From contig CAZMLE010000159.1 of the NCBI GenBank assembly GCA_964567045.1, forward strand, positions 1 through 5,483: DNA of 5,483 nt, written 5' to 3'. The notes beneath the pieces were generated by a model. That model worked only from the letters and a program-made list of their open reading frames with translations. It made no database searches and had not been told where the DNA came from. Below, one piece after another: positions 1-5,483 of this stretch. The DNA is from JAFNGF01 sp964567045. GTDB lineage: Bacteria; Planctomycetota; Phycisphaerae; Sedimentisphaerales; Anaerobacaceae. Position numbers and translations under genes: made by a program. The first letter of the stretch is position 1. The number at the start of each line of letters is the position of its first letter.

Positions 1-938
1 GCCGGCATCGGTTCGACCTGGCCAAAAGTTTCCTTTTCCATATCAAAATAGGCGGCTCGAGCACTTCTTCGATTGGTGACCTTACTCATGCCACCGAGTA
101 CAAAAAGTTCTGGTCCTATCGCTGCGTGGGTGGAGTGTTGACTTAGATACCACTTGCGCTGCTCAATCCGCGGGATATTCAGCTTTGTCCACTTATTTTC
201 GGCCACATCGTATTTCAGAACGCCGTCGCCATACGTCTCGAAGTCTGTTTCGCCGTGAACAGCATAGATATACCCATTGTAGCTGCCATGGACAATGAAT
301 CTGGCGCCTTCGGGCATATCCGCCATTCGCTTGTATGTGTTCGTTGCCGGCTCGTATCGGAACGTGCTTCGATCGGCTTTGCCGTCAGACCGCAATGTTC
401 TTGCTCCAAAGATATAAATATAGTCGCCAACAGTCACCGCATAACAGTATGAGCGTGGATGTGGCAGCGGTGCGATATTCACAATCTTATCCGTTTCCGG
501 GTCGTACATCCAGGCTGTATCTGTCATAGTTACATCTATTGCCTTATTGTCGCCGCCGAAAAGATATATCATGCCCTTATACACGGCGATGGCTGGCCAA
601 CCTTTACTATCAGGCATCGGGGCGCCTGTGCTCCAGGTATTGGCAGCCGGGTCATAAATGTGGTGCAAGTTCACGGCTCGCGCAAGAAGCGCCCCGCTCG
701 GCGTATGCGGGTTCATATTCACTCCGCCGAATAGATGGAGTTTACCATTCACTACAGCCCCAGCACCGCCAAAGCGGGGAGCAGGAACGTCAGCCAGAAT
801 CTTCCATCTTCCCACTGTCACTTGCTTGTCAGTCTTACTCGTATCTACATTTACATCCCTGGTCTTGCATCCGCTCATAAAGAACGTAATTAGAAAAAGC
901 ATACAAACAATTGTCGAAACAGTCTTAATCCTATCCAT
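1..938 (-). CDS. Kelch-repeat beta-propeller lipoprotein (C-terminus beyond window)
   Basis: The frame is open from an ATG at 938-936 to the left edge, giving 312 complete codons with no stop, so the gene is partial at its C-terminus. The N-terminus is a lipoprotein-type signal peptide: basic start MDRIK, a hydrophobic stretch at about residues 8-21, then the lipobox-like FMSGC with Cys24 as the probable lipidation site. Next come at least five Kelch blades. Their cores are the NGKLHLFGG stretch near 64-72, KGMIYLFGG near 121-129, GDYIYIFGA near 171-179, NGYIYAVHGE near 221-230 and GPELFVLGG near 275-283, with intervening YDP..N.W motifs (95-102, 145-148, 243-250). Kelch propellers bind ligands or act as sugar enzymes (NanM-type mutarotases are one example), but the substrate here is unknown. 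An AGAGG about 10 bases before the ATG is a plausible ribosome site. The gene starts 29 bases after the MttB-family gene, so it is probably in the same operon. Being exported, it works apart from the cytosolic enzymes encoded upstream. Confidence 0.88.
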   Translation of the reverse strand, partial: MDRIKTVSTIVCMLFLITFFMSGCKTRDVNVDTSKTDKQVTVGRWKILADVPAPRFGGAGAVVNGKLHLFGGVNMNPHTPSGALLARAVNLHHIYDPAANTWSTGAPMPDSKGWPAIAVYKGMIYLFGGDNKAIDVTMTDTAWMYDPETDKIVNIAPLPHPRSYCYAVTVGDYIYIFGARTLRSDGKADRSTFRYEPATNTYKRMADMPEGARFIVHGSYNGYIYAVHGETDFETYGDGVLKYDVAENKWTKLNIPRIEQRKWYLSQHSTHAAIGPELFVLGGMSKVTNRRSARAAYFDMEKETFGQVEPMP

Positions 939-967
939 AATTTGCTCGCCTCTCTAACTGGGGTGAC

Positions 968-2404
968 CTATTTTATCTCGTGCTTTGCGCATTCTACTAT
1001 GCGGTCAATTTCCGCGGCCAAGCCCTCGTCTATAGGTTCTGGCTTGTGCGTGCTCAAAATACGATTGATCTCGGCCTGCGCTCGTTTGGCCATCGAATTG
1101 CATCCCTGATTTTCCCATATACCCCAGCTCTGTCTTGTCCAGGCGACGCCCGGCAGCCAGAGCTCCCGGCGAAAGTGTTCAACAGTATGTTCCTCAGCAA
1201 GGTAATTGCCGCCCGGCCCAACCTTCTCTACCACCTCGGTGGCAAGAGTATGGGCGTTGACTTCAAAGCCACGCAAAATTCTCTTGACGTACTCAGCCAG
1301 CTCATTGTCGATGAAAAGCCACTCCAGGCTGGCGCCGTGGTCGGTTCCACAGATACCACAATGGCCAAAAGTATCTGCCCCAGCCAATGCGCCTAAAAGC
1401 ATACTTGTGCCTTTTTCTATGCCCGCCTGAGCGTCTGGGACCTTGGCATCTGTCAGGCCCACGTTGATATATACCGGCAAACCATAGTGCCGGGCAATTT
1501 GCACCATCGCTACAGCCATTAGTCCCTGCTCGGCGGAGCCAAATGAACAAATGCCCGTGCCTGGGTCCATAATATGAGGGATCCCGCCATACGTTACGGG
1601 CGTGCCCGGCGCTAAAAGCTGCGTAACGACGATGCCGGCAAGGATTTCAGCATTTTCCTGAGCTAACGTACCCGCCAGTGTCGCCGGCGCCGTTCCGCAG
1701 GTCATGGCCATTGGACCGATGCTGGCAGGCTGACATGCGCGGACAAACTCCGCCAGTATGTCCAGTCCGTCTTTAGGCAGCCGCAGCGGGCTGATCGGCT
1801 CTAAGAAAGCCTCCACCATCGGCTTTGCCCGCAGAGCGGCGTCGCCTCCAACCACAGTGCGATATATCTCCAGGATGTAACGAGCCGTTTGCCCATTGCG
1901 CACCCAGCAGCGTGTGGGCTTGCCCGTGCCTTTGACAAGCTCGCCGGTCAGAAAGACATCGCGATATGTTTGGGGTATCTCCTGCGGTTGGCCCATCGCA
2001 CCTACTATGTTGATGTTGCCCAGAGCGTCGCCCAGGCGAATTGCGTCTCGCGTATCCTGTATTGTTGCCGGACGAAGCCGGCCGCTGCGCGAATCTATCC
2101 AGCCGAACTGACCAGGGCTGGACATCAGCACGAAATCTCCATAGCCAAAACGGGCAGTACACTTGCGACTGCGACCATGCAGAATATACTCTTTGCCGGC
2201 ACGGGCGATGCTATCTGTGACCAGTTGCTCAGGCAGACATGCAATCTTGGTATGCCTGTCTACTTTAGCGCCTGCGTGGCCCAAGAGCTTGAGCACATCG
2301 TCGTGGTGCACCATTACGCCCGTATCACGCAGGATTGCGAGGCTGGCATCATGAATAGCCTGTATCTGCCGCTCAGACAAAAACTGTATATTGATTTTTG
2401 CCAT
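968..2404 (-). CDS. MttB-superfamily (trimethylamine/betaine-type) methyltransferase, non-pyrrolysine
   Basis: This 478-residue protein is close to the usual 470-500 residues of the MttB family, whose members move a methyl group from a quaternary or tertiary amine to a corrinoid protein in the cytoplasm. Family-like stretches are the N-terminal LSERQIQAIHDASLAIL (9-25) and DTGV (27-30), MSSPGQFGWID (94-104), YGGIPHIMDPGTG (272-284), FGSAEQGLMAVAMVQIARHYGLPV (288-311), LTDAKVPDAQAG (318-329) and the C-terminal region to 478. No in-frame amber codon interrupts the gene, so it belongs to the group lacking pyrrolysine, which includes enzymes acting on glycine betaine, proline betaine or carnitine. 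The substrate cannot be assigned. The ATG at 2404 is chosen over an in-frame GTG at 2440 because GGAG (2414-2411) lies 6 bases before it and the family-like sequence starts there. The stop is TAG. It lies 60 bases after the oxidoreductase gene and 29 before the Kelch gene. No corrinoid-binding protein is encoded in the window, so methyl acceptor and reaction remain inferred. Confidence 0.88.
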   Translation of the reverse strand: MAKINIQFLSERQIQAIHDASLAILRDTGVMVHHDDVLKLLGHAGAKVDRHTKIACLPEQLVTDSIARAGKEYILHGRSRKCTARFGYGDFVLMSSPGQFGWIDSRSGRLRPATIQDTRDAIRLGDALGNINIVGAMGQPQEIPQTYRDVFLTGELVKGTGKPTRCWVRNGQTARYILEIYRTVVGGDAALRAKPMVEAFLEPISPLRLPKDGLDILAEFVRACQPASIGPMAMTCGTAPATLAGTLAQENAEILAGIVVTQLLAPGTPVTYGGIPHIMDPGTGICSFGSAEQGLMAVAMVQIARHYGLPVYINVGLTDAKVPDAQAGIEKGTSMLLGALAGADTFGHCGICGTDHGASLEWLFIDNELAEYVKRILRGFEVNAHTLATEVVEKVGPGGNYLAEEHTVEHFRRELWLPGVAWTRQSWGIWENQGCNSMAKRAQAEINRILSTHKPEPIDEGLAAEIDRIVECAKHEIK

Positions 2405-2410
2405 GCGTAG

Positions 2411-2414
2411 CTCC
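2411..2414 (-). promoter_or_regulatory. Shine-Dalgarno site deciding the MttB-family start
   Basis: GGAG on the minus strand sits 6 bases before the ATG at 2404. The upstream in-frame GTG at 2440 has no purine-rich site before it and would add 12 residues (reading M/V-LLLLSKEPELR) that do not resemble the family N-terminus. Confidence 0.7.
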
Positions 2415-2464
2415 GGTTCCTTGCTGAGTAGGAGCAACACCGAGAGATTTCACGACCAGCCTTG

Positions 2465-3571
2465 TCAGCCTTGCCCGCGTGGGTTACGCCATAGTTCAAT
2501 GGGCGTTTTGACCCCTTTAGGCTGAAACGGCAACGCAACCTTGCGGCCGAGGCCTGCCGACTGATAACCGGCGTAGAGCACCTGCTGCACAACGCGTCCA
2601 TCCTCGCCGGTTGCCTGCGGCTGCTCTTTGCCGCGCACGCAGCGCGCAAAGTGGCGCATTTCCTGCGGGAAGCCATAATTCCACAACTCCTCGAAGACAG
2701 GCCAGGTCCAGCCTTTTGTTGTCGGCGCCTTCTCTACTGCATAACCGTAGCCGTACTCACTATAGGTGGGTAGGGCGTTGCCCAGGTGCAGGTCGGCATA
2801 GGTGACGCCGCCTTCTCCATAGACCTCGATCCGGTCCTCCATTCCGCCGCGACGCGCCCAGCTATCCTCAATCAGTCCGCCTGCGCCGTTTTCGAACTCG
2901 ATAATGCAGATTGAATTATCTTCGCCTTTGGTCTTGTCGGCGTGTACGTAGGTGCCCATCTGGCAATAAACGTTTTTTATCTTTGGCCGGCCCAGGAACC
3001 AGTAACAGAAGGCGATGCCGTGACAGCCCATATCCATAAACACGCCGCCCCCGGATTTGGCCACGTCCCAGAACCACGGCGCGTGCGGGCCGAAGTGCTT
3101 TTCACTCTGCTTGACCAAATATATCTTGCCGAAGGCGCCTTGGTCAGCCATTTCTTTTGCCTTGACATACTTGGGCGTAAAGAAAAGCTCTTCCGCATAC
3201 ATCAATAAGACGCCCTTGGCTTTGCACGTATCGATCATCATATCCGCCTCCTGGAGCGTCAGGCACAAAGGCTTTTCGCAGACTACGTGCTTGCCGGCGC
3301 TAGCAATATCGATAGTCATTTGTGCGTGCAGATAGTTTGGAGCCGCGATTGTCACCATTTCGATGTCGCGTTCAGCCAGCATTTGTTTATAGTCGGTGAA
3401 GACACGGGGGATATTATATTTTTTGGCAAGTTTTGCAGCATTGCCGGGCGTCGGCGATGCAACTGCGACGACCTCCGCCTCATCAGGCATCGCCATAAAT
3501 GAATAGGCGTGAATATCCGCCTCAAACTGCGACCCTATTATTCCAACCTTTACCCTTGTTTTTTTGGACAT
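2465..3571 (-). CDS. Gfo/Idh/MocA-family NAD(P)-dependent oxidoreductase
   Basis: A complete 368-residue protein of typical family length. The N-terminal Rossmann domain (about 6-125) starts with VKVGIIGSQFEADIH (8-21), a variant of the dinucleotide-binding GxxGxG/A loop in which the third glycine is replaced. It continues with the APNYLH segment (77-82) and the family signature CEKPL with Glu99-Lys100-Pro101. The C-terminal sheet domain contains GGGVFMDMGCHG (174-185), giving the DxxxH pair Asp180/His184 expected at the active site. Members oxidise or reduce hydroxyl groups of sugars, inositols and related compounds in the cytoplasm; the substrate here is unknown. There is no Tat-type signal peptide, although secreted members of the family are common in some phyla. 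A GGGAGG lies 11 bases before the ATG, a slightly long spacing. The gene begins 39 bases after recR and ends 60 bases before the MttB-family gene, suggesting a functional pair with the latter. Confidence 0.93.
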   Translation of the reverse strand: MSKKTRVKVGIIGSQFEADIHAYSFMAMPDEAEVVAVASPTPGNAAKLAKKYNIPRVFTDYKQMLAERDIEMVTIAAPNYLHAQMTIDIASAGKHVVCEKPLCLTLQEADMMIDTCKAKGVLLMYAEELFFTPKYVKAKEMADQGAFGKIYLVKQSEKHFGPHAPWFWDVAKSGGGVFMDMGCHGIAFCYWFLGRPKIKNVYCQMGTYVHADKTKGEDNSICIIEFENGAGGLIEDSWARRGGMEDRIEVYGEGGVTYADLHLGNALPTYSEYGYGYAVEKAPTTKGWTWPVFEELWNYGFPQEMRHFARCVRGKEQPQATGEDGRVVQQVLYAGYQSAGLGRKVALPFQPKGVKTPIELWRNPRGQG

Positions 3572-3610
3572 AATTCCGCTGGCCTCCCGTTACTTGACAT
3601 GGGCGAAGAA

Positions 3611-4216
3611 TCACTCTAACTCTTGTCTGCCGATTATAGCGTCGGCGAGCATTTTGCCGCTTGCGTACTCGATGGTGCTGCCCGTGGCAAGTCCCCTTGC
3701 CAGGCGGGTGATCTTCACGCCGGTGTCTTTAAGCAGCGAGCTTATATAAAGTGTGGTGCCGTCGCCGGCCAGATTGGGATTGGTGGCCATTACAATTTCC
3801 GTAACACTGCCGCTACGTACCCGCTGGACGAGCTTGTCGATGGTTAAGTCTTCCGGCTCAATGCCATCCAACGGTGCAATGTGTCCGCCGAGAACGTGAT
3901 AGACCCACTTGCAGGCACCGGTTTTTTCCAGAGCTATGAGGTCTTTGGGCTGCTCGACAACACAAATCACGCTTTTATCGCGCCGGGCGTCCGAGCAAAT
4001 CTGGCAGACCTGCTGTTCCGACCAGTTGTAGCAGATTTCGCAGCGCTTGATTTTGGTTTTCACGTCTTTTATTGCATTGGCAAGGGCCGTTGCCTCAGCC
4101 GGCTCAGCTTTTAATATATAAAAGGCCAGCCGTTCCGCCGTCTTAGGCCCAACGCCCGGCAGCTTGCCGAACTCCTCTATCAGCCTATTTAGCGAATCAC
4201 TATAACCTGTGCTCAT
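3611..4216 (-). CDS. recR: Recombination mediator protein RecR
   Basis: A complete 201-residue protein, the normal RecR length. RecR works with RecF and/or RecO to load RecA onto SSB-coated single-stranded DNA at gaps during recombinational repair. All landmark parts are present in order. The helix-hairpin-helix is LPGVGPKTAERLAFYIL (19-35). A four-cysteine zinc finger has Cys59, Cys62, Cys71 and Cys74. The Toprim domain, about 82-177, includes VICVVEQPKDL (83-93), LGGHIAPLDGIEPEDL (109-124) and ATNPN..GDGTTLYI (144-158). The C-terminal RLARGLATGSTIEYA stretch (171-185) is also typical. The ATG at 4216 gives the family-standard N-terminus. It lacks a good ribosome site, the nearest GGTGG being 12 bases away, but a promoter lies so close that the message may start at the ATG itself. 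Unlike in many bacteria, dnaX and ybaB are not upstream; the neighbour across the intergenic region is a divergent response regulator. The three genes downstream have no obvious tie to DNA repair. Confidence 0.97.
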   Translation of the reverse strand: MSTGYSDSLNRLIEEFGKLPGVGPKTAERLAFYILKAEPAEATALANAIKDVKTKIKRCEICYNWSEQQVCQICSDARRDKSVICVVEQPKDLIALEKTGACKWVYHVLGGHIAPLDGIEPEDLTIDKLVQRVRSGSVTEIVMATNPNLAGDGTTLYISSLLKDTGVKITRLARGLATGSTIEYASGKMLADAIIGRQELE

Positions 4217-4220
4217 AGTC

Positions 4221-4250
4221 TATATATACCACCCGCGCAAGAGATGTCAA
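4221..4250 (-). promoter_or_regulatory. Putative sigma-70-type promoter of recR, leaderless
   Basis: On the minus strand a perfect TTGACA (4250-4245) is followed after 16 bases by TATATATA (4228-4221), which offers -10 hexamers TATATA at spacings of 16 or 18. With a start about seven bases after the first hexamer, transcription would begin at or next to the A of the recR ATG (4216). The prediction rests on pattern only, and the -10 hexamer matches consensus at four of six positions. Confidence 0.55.
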
Positions 4251-4330
4251 CGAACAGGAGACGAGAGAAAATGTGAATACTGCATGAGAGCTGCAAAATG
4301 CGGGTTTTTGTGAACGGCGCAGCTCGGCAG

Positions 4331-4357
4331 CAGTGGTCTAATCTATAGACCGGACTG
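4331..4357. repeat. Imperfect inverted repeat (hairpin candidate)
   Basis: CAGT plus GGTCTA, a five-base ATCTA loop, then TAGACC, a GG bulge and ACTG form a ten-pair stem. The bases after it on either strand are not a T run, so it does not look like an intrinsic terminator. It lies between divergent genes where no terminator is expected, so a protein-binding palindrome or an RNA structure is equally possible. Confidence 0.4.
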
Positions 4358-4551
4358 TGGTGTTTCTTGTGTGGGTTCTTGAGTAACGTGCCAGATTTCT
4401 GGTCACTTGCACTATGAACGAGCCAACGCGGTAGAACAGGTAAATCGCTCCAAAGAGACATATCACCTTAAGGAATACCATATCATTCAGAATTCCATTC
4501 ATTTGCCTGACCTTTCAATCAAGTTCCTAAGGCGCAAGTATGCCCTGCTAC

Positions 4552-4580
4552 GTTGCACACGCGTGCGACTCTTTCTCTTA
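4552..4580 (+). terminator. Possible weak terminator or attenuator hairpin
   Basis: GTTGCAC (4552-4558) pairs with GTGCGAC (4563-4569), with one G-U wobble, around the loop ACGC. A T-rich tract, TCTTTCTCTT (4570-4579), follows. On the plus strand this could end or attenuate a transcript that starts further upstream in the intergenic region. The T tract is interrupted by C and no upstream transcript is known, so the call is tentative. Confidence 0.3.
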
Positions 4581-4643
4581 GAAACTTACTCAAGAGATAT
4601 TTAGAACTGGTTAGGTTTATGTTAGAAACGCGTTAATTTCAGG
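4578..4643 (+). promoter_or_regulatory. Phased direct-repeat array, candidate PhoB/PhoP-type operator
   Basis: TTA-headed units begin at 4601 (TTAGAACTGG), 4611 (TTAGGTTTATG), 4622 (TTAGAAACGCG) and 4633 (TTAATTTCAGG), at steps of 10, 11 and 11 bases. A further TTAGAAAC at 4578 is two turns upstream, with a degenerate unit (TCAAGAG) at 4590. OmpR/PhoB-family regulators bind tandem direct half-sites at about 11-base spacing, and the Bacillus PhoP box is a series of TTAACA-like units with this same period. The array ends 110 bases before the start codon of a regulator of exactly this family, so autoregulation is the natural inference. I could not identify a convincing -10 box downstream of it. 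Confidence 0.45.
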
Positions 4644-4753
4644 GAAACTGCTTTATCGGGGTTCTGAGAATTGGTAGATTGGCGGCGGTTTTGGACGGCA
4701 GTGAGAAGGTCTGAATCCGAGAATCAGGCAAGCATCTTTGTCGAGGTGTCCAG

Positions 4754-5437
4754 ATGGACAAATCAACAATACTTTTAGTGGACGATGAAGAGGACATTGT
4801 GGAGCTGCTGGAGCTTAATCTTCTTCGTGAAGGCTACAAGGTGCTCACATGCGGCACAGGCGAGCAGGCGCTGGAGATAGCGCGTTCGAAGCTACCGAGC
4901 TTGGTGATTCTTGACCTTATGCTGCCTGGTATTGACGGACTTGAGGTATGCAAGCGGCTGAGGAGCGACCCGAAGACCGAGCAGATTCCAATAATCATTC
5001 TAAGCGCCAAAGGTGAAGAGGCAGATATAGTGACAGGCCTGGAACTCGGAGCGGATGATTACGTTACCAAGCCATTCAGCGGAAAGGTACTGGTGGCTCG
5101 AGTTCGCAGAGTTCTGCGAAAGACCGTCACTACAGGGGAGCAAAAGTCTACAATCAAGATACACGAGCTAACCGTTGACCCTGCACGTCGTGAGGTTCTG
5201 GCAGGGAATAAGCAGATTGAGATGACTTTTACCGAGTTTAATATCCTTCATCTGCTGGCCAGGCGCCCTGGTCTGGTTTTCACGAGGTATCAGATTGTAG
5301 ATGCGCTGCATGGCAGCGATTATCTGGTCACCGAAAGAGCTGTAGATGTTCAAATAGTGTCTCTGAGAAAAAAGCTCGGCGCCTATGGCAAGTATATCGA
5401 AACGGTTCGGGGAGTTGGTTACCGTCTCAAGGATTAG
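4754..5437 (+). CDS. PhoB/OmpR-family two-component response regulator
   Basis: A complete 227-residue cytoplasmic transcription regulator. The receiver domain (about 4-120) has the acidic pair Asp10/Asp11, the phosphoacceptor Asp54 in VILDLMLPGIDGLEV (51-65), Ser84 in ILSA, and Lys106 in the conserved DDYVTKPF (101-108). The C-terminal winged-helix domain (about 133-226) has FTEFNILHLLARRPGLVFTR (159-178), the recognition-helix segment TERAVDVQIVSLRKKLG (193-209) and the closing hairpin TVRGVGYRL (217-225). This architecture matches PhoB, PhoP and OmpR, and the receiver looks fully phosphorylatable. The ATG at 4754 follows GAGG (4743-4746) by 7 bases. A kinase-like gene begins three bases after its TAG stop, so the two are almost certainly co-transcribed and form one phosphorelay. 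A role in phosphate response is suggested by resemblance to PhoB but not shown, so no symbol is given. Confidence 0.95.
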   Translation: MDKSTILLVDDEEDIVELLELNLLREGYKVLTCGTGEQALEIARSKLPSLVILDLMLPGIDGLEVCKRLRSDPKTEQIPIIILSAKGEEADIVTGLELGADDYVTKPFSGKVLVARVRRVLRKTVTTGEQKSTIKIHELTVDPARREVLAGNKQIEMTFTEFNILHLLARRPGLVFTRYQIVDALHGSDYLVTERAVDVQIVSLRKKLGAYGKYIETVRGVGYRLKD

Positions 5438-5440
5438 CAG

Positions 5441-5483
5441 ATGTTTAGAAAACGAATCATCTGGCAACTTTATCCGCCTTATC
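5441..5483 (+). CDS. Start of probable sensor histidine kinase (cut by window edge)
   Basis: Only 14 codons are visible, reading MFRKRIIWQLYPPY. A basic stretch followed by aromatic and hydrophobic residues resembles the N-terminus of membrane-bound PhoR-type kinases just before their first transmembrane helix. AAGGA (5429-5433), which runs into the stop region of the response regulator, lies 7 bases before the ATG and supports translation from here. The three-base gap to the regulator gene is typical of regulator-kinase pairs. No catalytic domain is visible, so the function is inferred mainly from position. Confidence 0.7.
   Translation, partial: MFRKRIIWQLYPPY

Larger units (their letters stand above)
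4217..4753. other. Divergent intergenic region between recR and the response regulator
   Basis: These 537 bases hold no gene I can support. Besides the recR promoter and the repeat array listed separately, they contain inverted repeats. GAGCTGC (4288-4294) pairs with GCAGCTC (4319-4325). GGTCTA (4335-4340) pairs with TAGACC (4346-4351), and outer CAGT/ACTG arms extend it to 4331-4357 around a two-base bulge. CCAG (4391-4394) pairs with CTGG (4399-4402), and outer GTG/CAC arms extend it to 4388-4406. The short open frames here (4407-4604 plus, starting with TTG, and 4461-4213 minus) resemble no family known to me. A long 5' leader for the response regulator or a small RNA is possible but unproven. 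Confidence 0.5.

Noticed and set aside
968..970. Terminal TAG of the MttB-family gene as a pyrrolysine codon
   Set aside because: The protein is already full length; read-through would add only a short unrelated tail ending at the TAA at 894-892, whereas pyrrolysine in MttB lies well inside the protein.
980..1396. 138-codon plus-strand open frame
   Set aside because: Antisense shadow of the C-terminal part of the MttB-family gene.
1889..2410. 173-codon plus-strand open frame
   Set aside because: It lies wholly antisense to the clearly coding MttB-family gene and has no recognisable protein features.
2405..2440. Upstream in-frame GTG start for the MttB-family gene
   Set aside because: No ribosome site precedes it, and the extra 12 residues do not fit the family, whereas the ATG at 2404 has GGAG at good spacing.
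3594..3599. Plus-strand TTGACA between the oxidoreductase and recR
   Set aside because: It has no good -10 at suitable spacing and would point antisense into recR.
3633..3638. Perfect minus-strand TATAAT inside the end of recR as an internal promoter for the oxidoreductase
   Set aside because: It encodes part of the conserved DAIIG segment, and the sequence 17 bases upstream (AGCGGC) has no resemblance to a -35 box.
4407..4604. 65-codon plus-strand frame in the intergenic region
   Set aside because: It starts at TTG without a clear ribosome site, resembles no known protein and overlaps the candidate terminator and the start of the repeat array.

Overview
The window reads as ordinary chromosomal DNA of a bacterium with roughly balanced base composition. 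It holds six genes in two divergent blocks, and no mobile element, CRISPR array, tRNA or rRNA was recognised. The gene mix is a Gfo/Idh/MocA oxidoreductase beside an MttB-family methyltransferase, a Kelch-repeat lipoprotein, and a PhoB-like regulator followed by a kinase that starts MFRKRIIWQLYPPY. This is reminiscent of Planctomycetota, perhaps Phycisphaerae-type lineages. That placement is an inference from gene style and no marker here proves it.

Minus-strand block, read from right to left: recR (4216-3611), a Gfo/Idh/MocA-family oxidoreductase (3571-2465), an MttB-superfamily methyltransferase without pyrrolysine (2404-968), and a Kelch-repeat lipoprotein (938 to beyond the left edge). 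The gaps are only 39, 60 and 29 bases and show no convincing terminator, so co-transcription is plausible. recR is a housekeeping repair gene. The three genes after it look like a small catabolic or surface-sensing module: a sugar-type dehydrogenase, a methylamine/betaine-type methyltransferase and an exported beta-propeller. No corrinoid protein or reductive-activation partner for the methyltransferase is visible.

Central intergenic region (4217-4753, 537 bases): this separates the divergent blocks. A strong-looking promoter (TTGACA, 16 bases, then TATATATA) faces recR so closely that the transcript would be leaderless. Several short inverted repeats lie in the middle. Just upstream of the response regulator is a run of TTA-headed units spaced 10-12 bases apart, the arrangement recognised by PhoB/PhoP-type regulators.

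Plus-strand block: a complete PhoB/OmpR-family response regulator (4754-5437), then three bases later the first 14 codons of a second protein, very probably its sensor histidine kinase, cut by the right edge. A reasonable model is that this two-component system autoregulates through the phased repeat array. No previously undescribed system is clearly demonstrated. The best leads are the phased array, the leaderless recR promoter and the unusual Gfo/Idh-MttB-Kelch neighbourhood.
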